DNA of 64,000 nt from Thaumasiovibrio occultus (GCA_019703815.1 AP023053.1:854995-918994); one strand, 5' to 3'; positions 38,277 through 47,307 are shown, counted from the stretch's first letter. Notes: a model not told the origin generated them from the sequence alone. Made by a program: numbers and translations.

Positions 38277-38795
38277 CCAATATCGCGATAGGAATGGACG
38301 AACCAGTCTCAATCTGCTTGATCTGTCGTCGTAGGTTCGGTTATTACATGACTTGCTCTACATCGCTGGGTTGCGTTTTTGGGCCACTGATTTAGCTTTA
38401 CTCAAATGAGATCTCAATGCTGGATCCAAATCCTAAGTTCAAGTTCAAAAAATCAGCGTTGTGGAGCAGTCGGCTATTTCCACGTCGTTTAACCCTGATC
38501 TGCTGCAACCTCTGTGCGATCGCTAGCCTATTTTAGTGCAGTCACTCTCGCGCGACAGCAAATAAATTAATTCCTTCCAACTCGAATAAATAAGCCACAC
38601 CCGTCACGGTAATGAATGGCTTTATTTCACCATTTTTCATTCGTGTGAGAGCCAACGTATTTATGATTTCAATTGAGCATTAAATAAGACTTATTTTTTA
38701 CTAATTATTCTTATTATGCATTTACAAAGAGGTATTTAGAACTACGCTTTAAACAATAGAATTATTATCAAGTTATACATGAAAGGAGTCGTGCA
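38277..38795. other. 519-bp intergenic region, AT-rich
   Basis: No coding frame of conviction and no clear hairpin terminator. It becomes very AT-rich from about 38560 toward the GGDEF/EAL gene, consistent with a promoter region. An AAAGGAG ribosome-binding site lies at 38782-38788, before the ATG at 38796. Confidence 0.5.
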
Positions 38796-41792
38796 ATGGC
38801 GCTGGCTTTGGAAAAAACTGTTCCCTTTGCATCGATTGCCGCTCTATCTCCATTACTCAGTAAATTTGTCCTAACTGGATTTATTATTATTTCAGCATGG
38901 ATATCCACGACATTAATTAATTATTCGCAAGTGCTTACGCCTATCTGGCTAACTAGCATGATTGCGGCTATTTTCATTGGCAGTCGGAAAAAACAAGAGT
39001 GGCTTTCATTGCTGATCACTGCACTGCTCAGTTACGCGTTCGTCTACTTTTTATTTCTTCCTGTTAAGTTAGTCAGTTTTATTCTGATCCTTAATCACGG
39101 CCTCTTTATTGTGGCAACGACCTCTCTAGCAGGCAAGCTCCTGTTTCGTCGAGCGATTTATCGTCACATCCGTTCTTTCTTTACTGGCCTGTGTATTACA
39201 CTTTTACTTCCTGCCGTCATCGTTGCGACTCTCAGCACGGTGATCATCGTACTTTGGTATAACCATCGTTTTAGTGAATTGTGGTTTGCATGGATGGTCA
39301 ACGCTGTCATTGGCGGCATTCCCGTCTTGTCTTTAGCGGTGGCCAACTATGTCTATCAGTTAGACAACGAACCCCCCCCAGTTTTTACCGCCAACTGTGT
39401 GCTCTCCATTCTCGCGGTGGTTCTGATCACCATGGCAGCTTATAGCAATTTACCCGCGCCGCACCTCTATATTTCGGCCGCGCTGATCCTCTTTGCCACT
39501 TTTTCCAGTCTCACCACTGTGTCTGTGTTAATTGCGGTAACCAGCCTCGCCGCCTATGCCACCATTATTCTTAGCCAGCACATCACCACGTCACAGCTTA
39601 TCGCTTGGGAAAATAGCCAACTGTTCGCCCAGCTATTTTTGACCTTGGTGCCGCCACTCATTTTGTCGGTTTCTCTGACCATTCAGCAACGCCTAAGAAA
39701 GCGGCTAAAAACCGTATTTCTGCGCAGTCAAAGCGTCTACAAGAACGCCCCCTTTGCGATGGCGATTTACGACGAGCAAGGCAGCGTTGTTGCCGCCAAC
39801 GATCAATGCCTAAAACTACTTGGCTACAGTGAAGATGAATTTATCGGCAATACCATCACTCAGCACATCTATCCGGCATCTCAGCAGTATGTTGAGCGGA
39901 TCACCGACGAGTACTTCTTTTCCGAGTCAGAAAATGCGCGGCTTAAATTTCGCCGCAAAGACGGCTCTCGATTAGAAGTTGATCTCTCTACGCGCCAGTA
40001 CGCCCATGCTATCGATAACCTGAATCTCACTCTTGCAGTACTTAAAGACGCGTCAACGGAAGCGCAGCTAAGCAAAGAATTAGATCAAGAGCAAAAGCTT
40101 TTGGGCGTGACACTCAACTCGATTTCCGATGCGGTGATTGTGACGGATAAGCACGGTAACATTACTTTTGTCAATCCAGCGGCCACCAGCCTGTTTGATT
40201 TAAATGCCCACGATCTGATTGGCCATCCGTTCTCACATTACATCTATTTTTCCCAATCCGATGATGTCAGCCCACTGAAAGATCCCATTGCGAGTTGTTT
40301 GTTAACTCAAACCCGCTACAACGAAGAGCATTGTCTCTATTTTCAACCTAGCGCTTTAAGAACCATCGATATCGACTTATCTGTCTCCCCCATCTTTAGC
40401 AATAAACAGCTCTTGATTGGTACTGTGATGATCTGTCGCGATATCAGTGAGCAACGCCAGTCAGCCAAAGCGATTGAACACTTGGCGAAACATGATGTGT
40501 TAACCGGGCTGTCTAACCGCAGCCAGTTAATCGACCGCCTTGAGCATGCGTGCGAGCGCCACCAGCGCAATGAAAGACAATTTGGTTTGATGTTTATCGA
40601 TCTTGACCACTTCAAACGCATCAACGACTCTCTCGGGCATGAGGTCGGTGATGTGGTACTCACTACCGTGGCATCAAGGCTGCGAAGCACGGTGCGAAAA
40701 AGCGACACCGTATCTCGTCTCGGGGGCGACGAGTTTGTTTTAGTGCTCGAAGATCTAGATGACACCCAGAGCCTTGCTCACATTTGTCAAAAAATCCAAC
40801 GCGCCTTAGCCGAGCCTATTGAACTCGATACCATTGGCTACGTGATCACTGCCAGTATCGGGGTGAGCATCTACCCTACTGATGGCGCTGATCCCACGCT
40901 ACTGTTACGTCATGCCGACAACGCCATGTACCGCTCCAAACAGCGAGGCAGAGCGCAAAGTGTCTTTTACTCGGAAGAAATGGAAGAAGAGAGCCGTCAC
41001 CGCCTCGATATCGAACGCTACTTGCGCCTTGGTGTCGAGAAAAATGCGTTTTATCTACAGTTCCAACCTATAGTGCATGGTAAAAACTATCAGCTCGAAG
41101 CGCTTGAAGGACGCTGCCAGTGGAGTTCAGACTTGCCACTCCAGTGCACACCTCGCGAGTTAATCCATGTTGCAGAAGAAACGCACCTTATCTTTCCACT
41201 TGGTCGCTCACTATTAAACAGCGCGTGCCAGCAACTTAAATTATTATCCGAATACGATCGCAAAGATGTCCGTATCGCGCTCAACATTAATGCATTGCAA
41301 GTTAGCGACAATAACTTTGTCGACTCCATTGAAGAGCTACTTGCCTTTCACCACGTTTCAGCCTCTAGCTTTATTTTTGAAATTACCGAAGCGGTACTGA
41401 TAAAAAACCCAGAGCTCTCGTTAGCTACGGTAAAACGATTACGTGAGCTGGGTGCCAAGATCACCTTAGATGAGTTTGGTACCGGCTATTCCAGTCTTAA
41501 TTACTTAAAGCTCTTTCCGGTCGATATGATAAAAATTGATCGCACCTTTATTAAAGACATCACCACATCAGAGCAAGATCGCGCGTTTGTTCTCGCCATT
41601 TTAGAAATAGCCCGCACGCTGTCATTAGAAGTTATCGCACAAGGCGTCGAAAACGCGAAACAAGCCGACGTTCTAAAAGAGATGGGATGCCACTATCTAC
41701 AAGGGCGTTATTACACAAAAGCTTGGGTTAGTAACCCTTGGCAACTCGATGACAGTGCGCGCCGGATGGCAATGCCTTTATCAAATCGATAA
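38796..41792 (+). CDS. Membrane PAS-GGDEF-EAL protein (cyclic di-GMP turnover)
   Basis: A 998-residue protein with about eight N-terminal membrane helices (residues 15-305, MASE1-like), two PAS domains (about 315-430 and 440-565) and GGDEF at 643-647 (RLGGDEFVLVLE) with an RKSD inhibitory site five residues upstream, so diguanylate cyclase activity is expected. The EAL domain starts at 768-770 (LEALEG), but DDFGTGYSS is DEFGTGYSS (Glu893) and AEGVE is AQGVE (Gln949). Loss of these metal-site residues may weaken or abolish phosphodiesterase activity; that is inference. Its position next to the adhesin locus fits c-di-GMP control of biofilm functions, but it has its own upstream region and no shared operon. 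Confidence 0.9.
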   Translation: MALALEKTVPFASIAALSPLLSKFVLTGFIIISAWISTTLINYSQVLTPIWLTSMIAAIFIGSRKKQEWLSLLITALLSYAFVYFLFLPVKLVSFILILNHGLFIVATTSLAGKLLFRRAIYRHIRSFFTGLCITLLLPAVIVATLSTVIIVLWYNHRFSELWFAWMVNAVIGGIPVLSLAVANYVYQLDNEPPPVFTANCVLSILAVVLITMAAYSNLPAPHLYISAALILFATFSSLTTVSVLIAVTSLAAYATIILSQHITTSQLIAWENSQLFAQLFLTLVPPLILSVSLTIQQRLRKRLKTVFLRSQSVYKNAPFAMAIYDEQGSVVAANDQCLKLLGYSEDEFIGNTITQHIYPASQQYVERITDEYFFSESENARLKFRRKDGSRLEVDLSTRQYAHAIDNLNLTLAVLKDASTEAQLSKELDQEQKLLGVTLNSISDAVIVTDKHGNITFVNPAATSLFDLNAHDLIGHPFSHYIYFSQSDDVSPLKDPIASCLLTQTRYNEEHCLYFQPSALRTIDIDLSVSPIFSNKQLLIGTVMICRDISEQRQSAKAIEHLAKHDVLTGLSNRSQLIDRLEHACERHQRNERQFGLMFIDLDHFKRINDSLGHEVGDVVLTTVASRLRSTVRKSDTVSRLGGDEFVLVLEDLDDTQSLAHICQKIQRALAEPIELDTIGYVITASIGVSIYPTDGADPTLLLRHADNAMYRSKQRGRAQSVFYSEEMEEESRHRLDIERYLRLGVEKNAFYLQFQPIVHGKNYQLEALEGRCQWSSDLPLQCTPRELIHVAEETHLIFPLGRSLLNSACQQLKLLSEYDRKDVRIALNINALQVSDNNFVDSIEELLAFHHVSASSFIFEITEAVLIKNPELSLATVKRLRELGAKITLDEFGTGYSSLNYLKLFPVDMIKIDRTFIKDITTSEQDRAFVLAILEIARTLSLEVIAQGVENAKQADVLKEMGCHYLQGRYYTKAWVSNPWQLDDSARRMAMPLSNR

Positions 41793-42348
41793 GTAACAAA
41801 CCAATAGCCAGCCAAAGTCGCAATTAATAGCACTAAAGGTACACCGCTAAGACAAGTAAATACCAAAGTCACCGGAATACGATAGTTAACAATTGGGGGA
41901 GTCGGTTAAATAAAACAGAAGGCGAGATTTAAAGCGAAAAAAACCCTGCCGACAATGGGAAGGAGTACGGCAGGGAGGTTAGGAACGGGTAAATTTGCTG
42001 TAAACAACAATTTAGGCCTGTAAAATGCCTTACTGCCCGCCTAATCGCAATATATCTTTCGGTATTTTTTGGCGGAGCGAGAGGTGAGTCGAAATCAAAC
42101 TGTAATATATGATTTACGCAATACAATACTCATAAACAGGTAAAAAAGACCATTTAGAACCCCTAACAACCACATTAAATGCCACGAAAGGATAATTTGA
42201 CACTGTGGATACGTAATGAGAAATAAAAAAGGCAGTATCAGAACGCAAAAAGCTCAACACCTTAATGAAAATTAACACACAATAAAGAGAGCAATCTCTC
42301 AATTTTTGAGTTATCCTACATTCCATAGTCAGTCACTGGAAACGAGTA
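41793..42348. other. 556-bp intergenic region with a minus-strand terminator
   Basis: No convincing gene. Two short minus-strand frames here (about 65-70 codons) are Ser/Phe/Cys-rich, lack ribosome-binding sites, and one runs through the hairpin at 41937-41975, so I do not call them. The region may hold a small RNA ending at that hairpin. Confidence 0.4.
41937..41975 (-). terminator. Orphan intrinsic terminator on minus strand, possible end of a small RNA
   Basis: Minus strand: CCCTGCCG / CGGCAGGG, an 8-bp perfect stem with a 16-nt loop containing ACTCCTTCCC, followed by seven T. No minus-strand gene precedes it. The loop is complementary to Shine-Dalgarno-like sequence, as in some Hfq-type regulators. 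Confidence 0.6.
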
Positions 42349-42735
42349 ATGAATCTATCTGCCGATCTTATCGCGCAAATCAGCCAATACGATGCTGAAA
42401 AGCGATACCAATTTCTGCTTAAGCACGTAGTACAGCAACAAGAGATTTGGATTCTGACGGACGAACATGGCTGTGTCATGCTGAACACTGAAGACGAAGA
42501 TTGTGTGCCAGTATGGCCAGCAGAAGAGTTTGCTAAACAGTGGGCAACGGATGATTGGGCTCACTGCCAACCACTAGCGATCAGTATGAAAGACTGGCGT
42601 CAACGTTGGGTTCCGGGCTTACTAGACGATGAACTCTCTGTCGTCGTTTTTCCATTAGGTGAGGAAGCGGGCCTGGTTATCTACCCAGACGAACTGGATG
42701 ATGATCTTTACAAGGCAGCGAAAAAAAGTAAGTAA
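42349..42735 (+). CDS. DUF2750 family protein
   Basis: A 128-residue soluble acidic protein of the DUF2750 family, recognised from YQFLLKHVVQQQEIWIL, VPVWPAEEFAKQWA and the C-terminal VVFPLGEEAGLVIYPDEL. The family is widespread in gamma-proteobacteria; its function is unknown to me. No signal peptide or membrane segment. It is followed 35 nt later by the HopJ gene, so the two may be co-transcribed. Confidence 0.85.
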   Translation: MNLSADLIAQISQYDAEKRYQFLLKHVVQQQEIWILTDEHGCVMLNTEDEDCVPVWPAEEFAKQWATDDWAHCQPLAISMKDWRQRWVPGLLDDELSVVVFPLGEEAGLVIYPDELDDDLYKAAKKSK

Positions 42736-42770
42736 AGCTGTAAAACAATTTTTAGGAAGGCACAACAAGG

Positions 42771-43130
42771 ATGAGCGAGACATTCATGAGCACGTTACGA
42801 AATAATCCAGATAAAATCGAATTTAACGACGTGATCAACTACATCGAAGAGCATTTTATCTATACACCAACCAAGTTCAGCAATGGTGTTGATGACGATC
42901 GTATCGTTAACCCAGCGGGTACTAACGAAGGTTCGTGCAAGATTTTTGCTTTCGCAAAGTTAGAAGGTCTGACTGAGGAACAAACACTGGCGTGTTTCGG
43001 CCGCTTTTACCGCGACGACGTGCTAGCCGATCCTGAAGGCGACAACCACGCAAACATTCGCACTTTTATGCGCCATGGTTGGACAGGGATCGATTTTGAG
43101 GCTAATGCCCTGGCAGATTCGGAGCAATAA
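42771..43130 (+). CDS. HopJ-type family protein
   Basis: A 119-residue protein of the HopJ family (named after a Pseudomonas type III effector but common in non-pathogenic marine bacteria). Key segments are IEFNDVINYIEEHFIYTPT, GSCKIFAFAKLEGLTEEQTL, CFGRFYRDDV and NIRTFMRHGW. An effector role is unlikely here since no type III genes are seen; the true function is not known. It is closed by a strong terminator at 43159. Confidence 0.87.
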   Translation: MSETFMSTLRNNPDKIEFNDVINYIEEHFIYTPTKFSNGVDDDRIVNPAGTNEGSCKIFAFAKLEGLTEEQTLACFGRFYRDDVLADPEGDNHANIRTFMRHGWTGIDFEANALADSEQ

Positions 43131-43158
43131 GCTCACTGTCAAATGCGTATTAAGAAAT

Positions 43159-43188
43159 AGGCACCGTTATCGGTGCCTGTTTTGTTTT
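43159..43188 (+). terminator. Intrinsic terminator after hopJ-like gene
   Basis: AGGCACCG-TTAT-CGGTGCCT stem-loop followed by GTTTTGTTTT. Confidence 0.9.
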
Positions 43189-43237
43189 ACAAATATCACG
43201 ACGCTGTCTTAGTTACGACTCGATCTGACACCTCAAC

Positions 43238-43429
43238 TCAATCATCAAGCGGTATCCGCCCTTCCAATGAATACGGTCCTTCATTGTGATTGCTATCATA
43301 GGTTGGCGCTTGCGACTGACGTAACTTCTCCACTTTGGCTTCCAACGACTCCGCCATCGCGAAATCACCTTCGGCAAAGGCCAGATAGATCTGTTGTTCC
43401 AGATCGGCAATTCGTTCCGCGTTACTCAT
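43238..43429 (-). CDS. Small coiled-coil hypothetical protein
   Basis: A 63-residue protein starting MSNAERIADLEQQIYLAFAE, with GGGAGGG 6-7 nt before the ATG, a strong site that decides this start over an upstream in-frame GTG. The N-terminal two thirds are helical with heptad-like Leu/Ile/Ala (LEQQIYLAFAEGDF, ESLEAKVEKLRQ); the C-terminus is polar. It recalls SlyX-sized coiled proteins but is not clearly SlyX. Function unknown. Confidence 0.6.
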   Translation of the reverse strand: MSNAERIADLEQQIYLAFAEGDFAMAESLEAKVEKLRQSQAPTYDSNHNEGPYSLEGRIPLDD

Positions 43430-43594
43430 ACCATTCCCTCCCACACAGGATGACAGATAACGACGCTACTCTTGAAGTGTAGTGAAAACCTCAAACAAGG
43501 GTCAAACCAGAATCAAGCAAGCGCGATATGGCGGGCTGTGCCCTCTGCACATCTCTCTGGCTACACAGCGTTTCATGCTGAATCGATTTTCACC

Positions 43595-43912
43595 TTACTC
43601 CCAAGTAACCGCCCTGTTGTTGTTACGCGCCGAGGTCAGCAATTCGATCAATGGGATGGCACGTAATTTCAGACTGATCGGCGGCTCTTGCTGCTCTTCT
43701 AAATGTTCTTCTTCGTATTCGTAATATTCGTAATCGTGTTCGGTTGGCAGAGCTTGCACCGCTTTTTGCAGTGTATGTAGAACTTGCTCAACGTCCTCTT
43801 GCTCAATAATACCTGGCACGATTTGGCGAACGCCCATCAGCTCCATCAACTCATGAGCAACGGCATTAAACATCATTACATTCGCATGGTTCTTAGTTTT
43901 AAACGTTATCAT
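43595..43912 (-). CDS. DUF1840 family protein
   Basis: A 105-residue soluble protein recognised as DUF1840 from MITFKTKNHANVMMFNAVA, the GVRQIVPGIIEQEDV segment and the conserved C-terminal SLKLRAIPLIELLTSA. A very acidic, Tyr-rich linker (YEYYEYEEEHLEEQQE) separates the two conserved parts. Family function unknown. Confidence 0.85.
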   Translation of the reverse strand: MITFKTKNHANVMMFNAVAHELMELMGVRQIVPGIIEQEDVEQVLHTLQKAVQALPTEHDYEYYEYEEEHLEEQQEPPISLKLRAIPLIELLTSARNNNRAVTWE

Positions 43913-44399
43913 CTATTGCTCCTGTCAAATCTGCCTACGGTTCACATAGCTGGCGCTGTAGTTGTCACTATTCACACTGCCGTTCTAGCAGTATCTAGCA
44001 AAACATCCCTGCACGTTGTGTCATTTATAAATTAGTCAGATGGTTGCACATTTGCAATCCTCGACACAAGCGCTAACCATTCAATCACCCGGAGATATGA
44101 AGCTTACGTTACCCTCGCGCAGTAAGGCCATCATGTCTCAGCCAATACCGAGACCTATACCACACCGTACCCGCATAAAAAGCCACACTATCCACGCTAG
44201 AGCCCGACAAGATTACAGAGAACACTAACCATTCCATGAACGTCACAGCACCGTAAACTTCGCTAAAAAATGTACAAAACATACAACAAAGGCATGATAA
44301 GAGGCGAGTTTAACAACTTGACAACAGAGTCACCAATCGTTAGCATTTTCACAGAATATTTTGCACACTAAACATTCCAAACCAAAAGGATATGACAGA
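43913..44399. other. 487-bp intergenic region upstream of ectA
   Basis: No gene is supported. A 62-codon plus-strand frame at 44040-44228 lacks a ribosome-binding site and is low-information. The region carries the ectA promoter candidate at 44318-44346. Confidence 0.5.
44318..44346 (+). promoter_or_regulatory. Sigma-70-type promoter candidate for ectA
   Basis: TTGACA (44318-44323), a 17-nt spacer and TAGCAT (44341-44346), 54 bp before the ectA ATG. The -35 is perfect and the -10 matches 4 of 6 bases. Confidence 0.55.
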
Positions 44400-44933
44400 A
44401 TGGTTACTAACAACAGTGACTCAGACTGCTCTACTACCAAGGGAAAGAGTACGTTTCACTTCCGAAAACCGGTAAGCGAAGATGGGTATTTTATTCACCA
44501 GCTAATCAACCAATGCCCTCCGCTAGACACCAACTCAGCCTACTGTAATTTCTTACAAACTACGCACTTTAGAGACACCTGCATTGCCGCTGAAGATGAA
44601 AATGGTGATATCGCCGGCTTTATCTCTGCCTATCTTGTTCCTAGCTCACCTGACACCCTGTTCATCTGGCAAGTCGCCATCGCAGAGCCTGCGCGCGGAA
44701 ATGGTTTAGCTTCAAAAATGGTAGCTAAATTATTAGAGCGCGAAGAAACCAATGCCGTCACTCGCGTCGAAACTACCATTACCAAAAACAATGACGCCTC
44801 TTGGGCACTGTTTCGCAAGCTTGATCGTCAAAACGGCAATCGCGGCGAAACATCCGTGTTTTTAGACAAAGAAACTCACTTCCAAGACAAACACGACACC
44901 GAATATCTTTATCGCATTCCTGTCGACGCCTAA
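44400..44933 (+). CDS. ectA: L-2,4-diaminobutyrate N-acetyltransferase (EctA), without ectB/ectC neighbours
   Basis: A 177-residue GNAT acetyltransferase that makes N-gamma-acetyl-diaminobutyrate, the middle step of ectoine synthesis. EctA marks are FHFRKPVSEDGYFIHQLI, CPPLDTNSAYCNFL, FISAYLVPSSPDTLFIWQV, the acetyl-CoA loop ARGNGLASKM and TTITKNNDASWALF. The start at 44400 is set by AAAGGA 9-10 nt upstream; an ATG 39 bp earlier lacks a site. The usual ectB, ectC and ask genes do not follow; the next gene is on the opposite strand. So this is either a displaced or a lone paralogue. Confidence 0.9.
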   Translation: MVTNNSDSDCSTTKGKSTFHFRKPVSEDGYFIHQLINQCPPLDTNSAYCNFLQTTHFRDTCIAAEDENGDIAGFISAYLVPSSPDTLFIWQVAIAEPARGNGLASKMVAKLLEREETNAVTRVETTITKNNDASWALFRKLDRQNGNRGETSVFLDKETHFQDKHDTEYLYRIPVDA

Positions 44934-44945
44934 GGTCTAACAACG

Positions 44946-45015
44946 TGGTTTAGCACCCTAACTGCTGCGCCTTATCAGCGGTTTTATCGGCACTGAATGA
45001 TGCGGTGCTAAACCA
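44946..45015. repeat. Perfect 12-bp inverted repeat between ectA and the lipase gene
   Basis: TGGTTTAGCACC (44946-44957) and GGTGCTAAACCA (45004-45015) are exact inverted repeats around a 46-nt loop, between two convergent genes. There is no T-run, so it is not a standard terminator, though it could act as one on both strands. Confidence 0.7.
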
Positions 45016-45054
45016 AGCTATTCCCTACTGTTTCTTTCTGCTGCTCTGTTGCGA

Positions 45055-45828
45055 TCAGCGCTGAAATTGACCACTTCGTAAGAAGTGCAGTGTCTGCTCA
45101 ATGACCACGTCGTCGTCCATGATAAAAGTGTGGGTTTCTTCTACCACTATGTGATCCCGCATGCCCGCCACTTTCGTGCTCTCCACCGATACTTTGCCAT
45201 CGTTAGGCTTAGGCATCATCGTAGCCAAAATTGGGTTAAACCAGCTCTCGTTACCTGCAATGATCCCCGTGTCAAAATTAACCGGCCCTAAGCTGTTAGG
45301 CATACTACTCACCTCAACACCGAGTTGATTACCCGCTGGCCCATTAATCCAGTGATAGAGCGTCATATCGCCCAATGTATTGACGATTTCACTGCCCTGA
45401 TTAGGCGGCGCGAGCATCACGACTCGCATCCCCTCTTTCACCGGATACTGCGAAAAATAGTAGCGAACGAGAATACCGCCGAGGGAATGGGTTACGAAAT
45501 GAATGTTCTCGGCCTCACCACACTGTCTAATTGCGTGTTGAATTGTGGGGATCGCCAGCGCTTCAATGGTGTCCGATCGCGAGTCGTACCCTTGGTTAAC
45601 CACCTTATAGCCCGCTGCCGACAATTCTTGCGCCATTGTGCTCATCGAGCTTGGTGAGCGGGCTAAACCGTGTAGCGTAATAACACATTCTTGCGCCAGC
45701 GCCGAGCCGCTCAACGCAATGAGAAGTGCAACTGTCTGTACCGCCCTTGTGGCACTCCGAGCCGCCGTGCGTCGCGTAATGGCAAAGCCAGTATGTGTTT
45801 GATTTTTTTGTTTTTGATTTTGTTGCAT
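45055..45828 (-). CDS. Exported alpha/beta-hydrolase, lipase-like
   Basis: A 257-residue protein. An Arg-containing basic N-terminus and a hydrophobic stretch ending GSALAQE suggest export. The fold is shown by the oxyanion HGLAR (after VITLHG), the nucleophile elbow THSLGG (Ser), LAPPNQGSE typical of bacterial triacylglycerol lipases/PGAP1-like hydrolases, and a late His in EETHTFIM; the acid is probably the Asp in KPNDGKVSVES. It likely hydrolyses esters in periplasm or outside; substrate unknown. Monocistronic, convergent with ectA. Confidence 0.82.
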   Translation of the reverse strand: MQQNQKQKNQTHTGFAITRRTAARSATRAVQTVALLIALSGSALAQECVITLHGLARSPSSMSTMAQELSAAGYKVVNQGYDSRSDTIEALAIPTIQHAIRQCGEAENIHFVTHSLGGILVRYYFSQYPVKEGMRVVMLAPPNQGSEIVNTLGDMTLYHWINGPAGNQLGVEVSSMPNSLGPVNFDTGIIAGNESWFNPILATMMPKPNDGKVSVESTKVAGMRDHIVVEETHTFIMDDDVVIEQTLHFLRSGQFQR

Positions 45829-46192
45829 CGTCCGAACTCTAACCTCACTGATTGAACTGCCACCTCGTCATTTAATTATCAAATGAACGCTGTTTTTAAT
45901 TATGCCCGCGATGGACTTTCAAGGAAACGGCACCATCGTGCCTATCCACGTTTCTGAGGTTTAGATAACAATTCATCTGTAAGCGACTGCAATCGAACAG
46001 AGTGTAACGATTTGAATCGCGATTTCCGCTTCTACCAATAAGAAGCGTCGAGTCAGTGATCAACGGCAATGAACAGCAACCGGTGAAAGATTGCTGCTTA
46101 GTGACAAAGAAAACACTGCTAAACGTTTTAGCCGATATAATTATCACTAGCCTTTACGGTGATATTCAAATGCTTCCCCGTTGGAGACGGCT
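45829..46192. other. 364-bp intergenic region
   Basis: It separates the lipase gene from the divergent DUF3147 gene. No supported gene. Presumably it carries both promoters, but no strong -35/-10 pair was found. Confidence 0.4.
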
Positions 46193-46543
46193 ATGTTTTG
46201 GATTCTTACCAAGTACCTCACCACCGCCGCTATCGTTGTGCTGATATCAGAAGTCGCTAAACGCAGCGACAAAATCGGCGCGTTGATTGCGGCTCTGCCG
46301 ACCGTCACCTTATTGGCCTTAATTTGGATGTATATCGAAGGACAAGGCCACGAGAAGCTCTCTAATCACGCCTTTTACACCTTTTGGTACGTGTTACCGA
46401 CGTTACCTATGTTCTTGTTGTTCCCTTTCCTCTTAGCCCGCTTTTCATTTTGGCCGACCCTAATCATTTGCATCGGCATTTCAATCCTTTGCTTTGCGTT
46501 TATTGCATGGGTCGCAAAGTCACTGGGGATCTCGTTACTCTAA
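46193..46543 (+). CDS. DUF3147 family membrane protein
   Basis: A 116-residue protein with four predicted membrane helices (YLTTAAIVVLISEVA, AALPTVTLLALIWMYI, FWYVLPTLPMFLLFPFLL, LIICIGISILCFAFI). The motif EVAKRSDKIGALIAALP is characteristic of DUF3147. The ATG at 46193 is chosen because GGAG stands 7 nt upstream; a TTG 12 bp earlier overlaps that site. Function unknown. Confidence 0.82.
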   Translation: MFWILTKYLTTAAIVVLISEVAKRSDKIGALIAALPTVTLLALIWMYIEGQGHEKLSNHAFYTFWYVLPTLPMFLLFPFLLARFSFWPTLIICIGISILCFAFIAWVAKSLGISLL

Positions 46544-46617
46544 CGGCCAGTTGATTTACGCTAGGTTGTCATGTTGTTGATAGACAATAAACCCAAAGCC
46601 ATGAATTGAGTTGAAGA

Positions 46618-47055
46618 ATGCCGATAGACATTGACAAGCAAAAAGAGAAATTTGAAAGTTTTATGCAGCAACGCCCTATCGTTTTAGAAGAATTCGCCCA
46701 CAGTTTGGGGTTTTCTGAGCCTCACGAAATTTTGGAAGACCCCATTTCCTTCCTCAATCCACTCAACCGCTGGTTGTCCGATAAAGAGATCCCGTTAGAT
46801 ACCCGAAGTTGGTTGATTGCCCGTTTAGGCTATTTCATCGGCGATGTGTTTGTTAAGCAATACCAAGGCCAATGGCAAGTGTGTGAAGAGAGCACTTCGC
46901 CCTTCTATGGCCACTATGTGGTTAGTCAATTCGCTCACAAAGAAGGCGCAATCATCTCACCGCTAGATGTCGCCGTTGAGCTCGTCCTTCAGCCCATTGG
47001 TCGCTCCTTACTAAATGCGATTGAAACCATAGAAAACGATATGACAACCGCCTAG
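46618..47055 (+). CDS. Hypothetical protein, 145 aa
   Basis: I do not recognise this protein. It is soluble, acidic and probably mainly helical, with no signal or membrane segment. Notable stretches are ILEDPISFLNPLNRWLSDK, SWLIARLGYFIGDVFVKQYQGQW and SPLDVAVELVLQPIGRSLL. The WxVxE and YGHYVVSQF strands suggest a small alpha/beta fold like immunity or SUKH-type proteins, but this is only an impression. It is closed by a terminator and lies 250 bp upstream of the Sel1-AAA gene. Confidence 0.7.
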   Translation: MPIDIDKQKEKFESFMQQRPIVLEEFAHSLGFSEPHEILEDPISFLNPLNRWLSDKEIPLDTRSWLIARLGYFIGDVFVKQYQGQWQVCEESTSPFYGHYVVSQFAHKEGAIISPLDVAVELVLQPIGRSLLNAIETIENDMTTA

Positions 47056-47061
47056 TGACGC

Positions 47062-47095
47062 GATGCGGGTGACCATGCGCTCTACCCGCATCTTT
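47062..47095 (+). terminator. Intrinsic terminator after the 145-aa gene
   Basis: GATGCGGGT / ACCCGCATC, a 9-bp stem with a 13-nt loop, followed by TTT (short run). Confidence 0.6.
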
Positions 47096-47307
47096 GGCTC
47101 GATTAACCAAGGTTAAGGATGGCGAAATCTTAGCCTAAGTGCAGTAAAACTGCGGAGGATAAGTCACGAAACAGGCTCTCAGCGACCTTGGTCATAGATT
47201 CATGTCACTTTGTTCATCAAACACTTAGTGTCTTTGGGTTTTTAGGTTACTCTACGGCATATTTATGTCTTTCGACACCTTCTCTCCATCGTTGCAAAGA
47301 GGAAAGT

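Noticed and set aside
41929-42326. Two minus-strand frames of 65 and 70 codons
   Set aside because: No ribosome-binding site, biased composition, and one is interrupted at RNA level by the terminator at 41937-41975.
42771-43130. HopJ as evidence for a type III secretion effector
   Set aside because: No type III secretion or chaperone genes are present and the family is common in free-living marine bacteria.
43238-43429. Calling the small coiled protein SlyX
   Set aside because: Length and coiled character are similar, but I do not see the SlyX C-terminal pattern.
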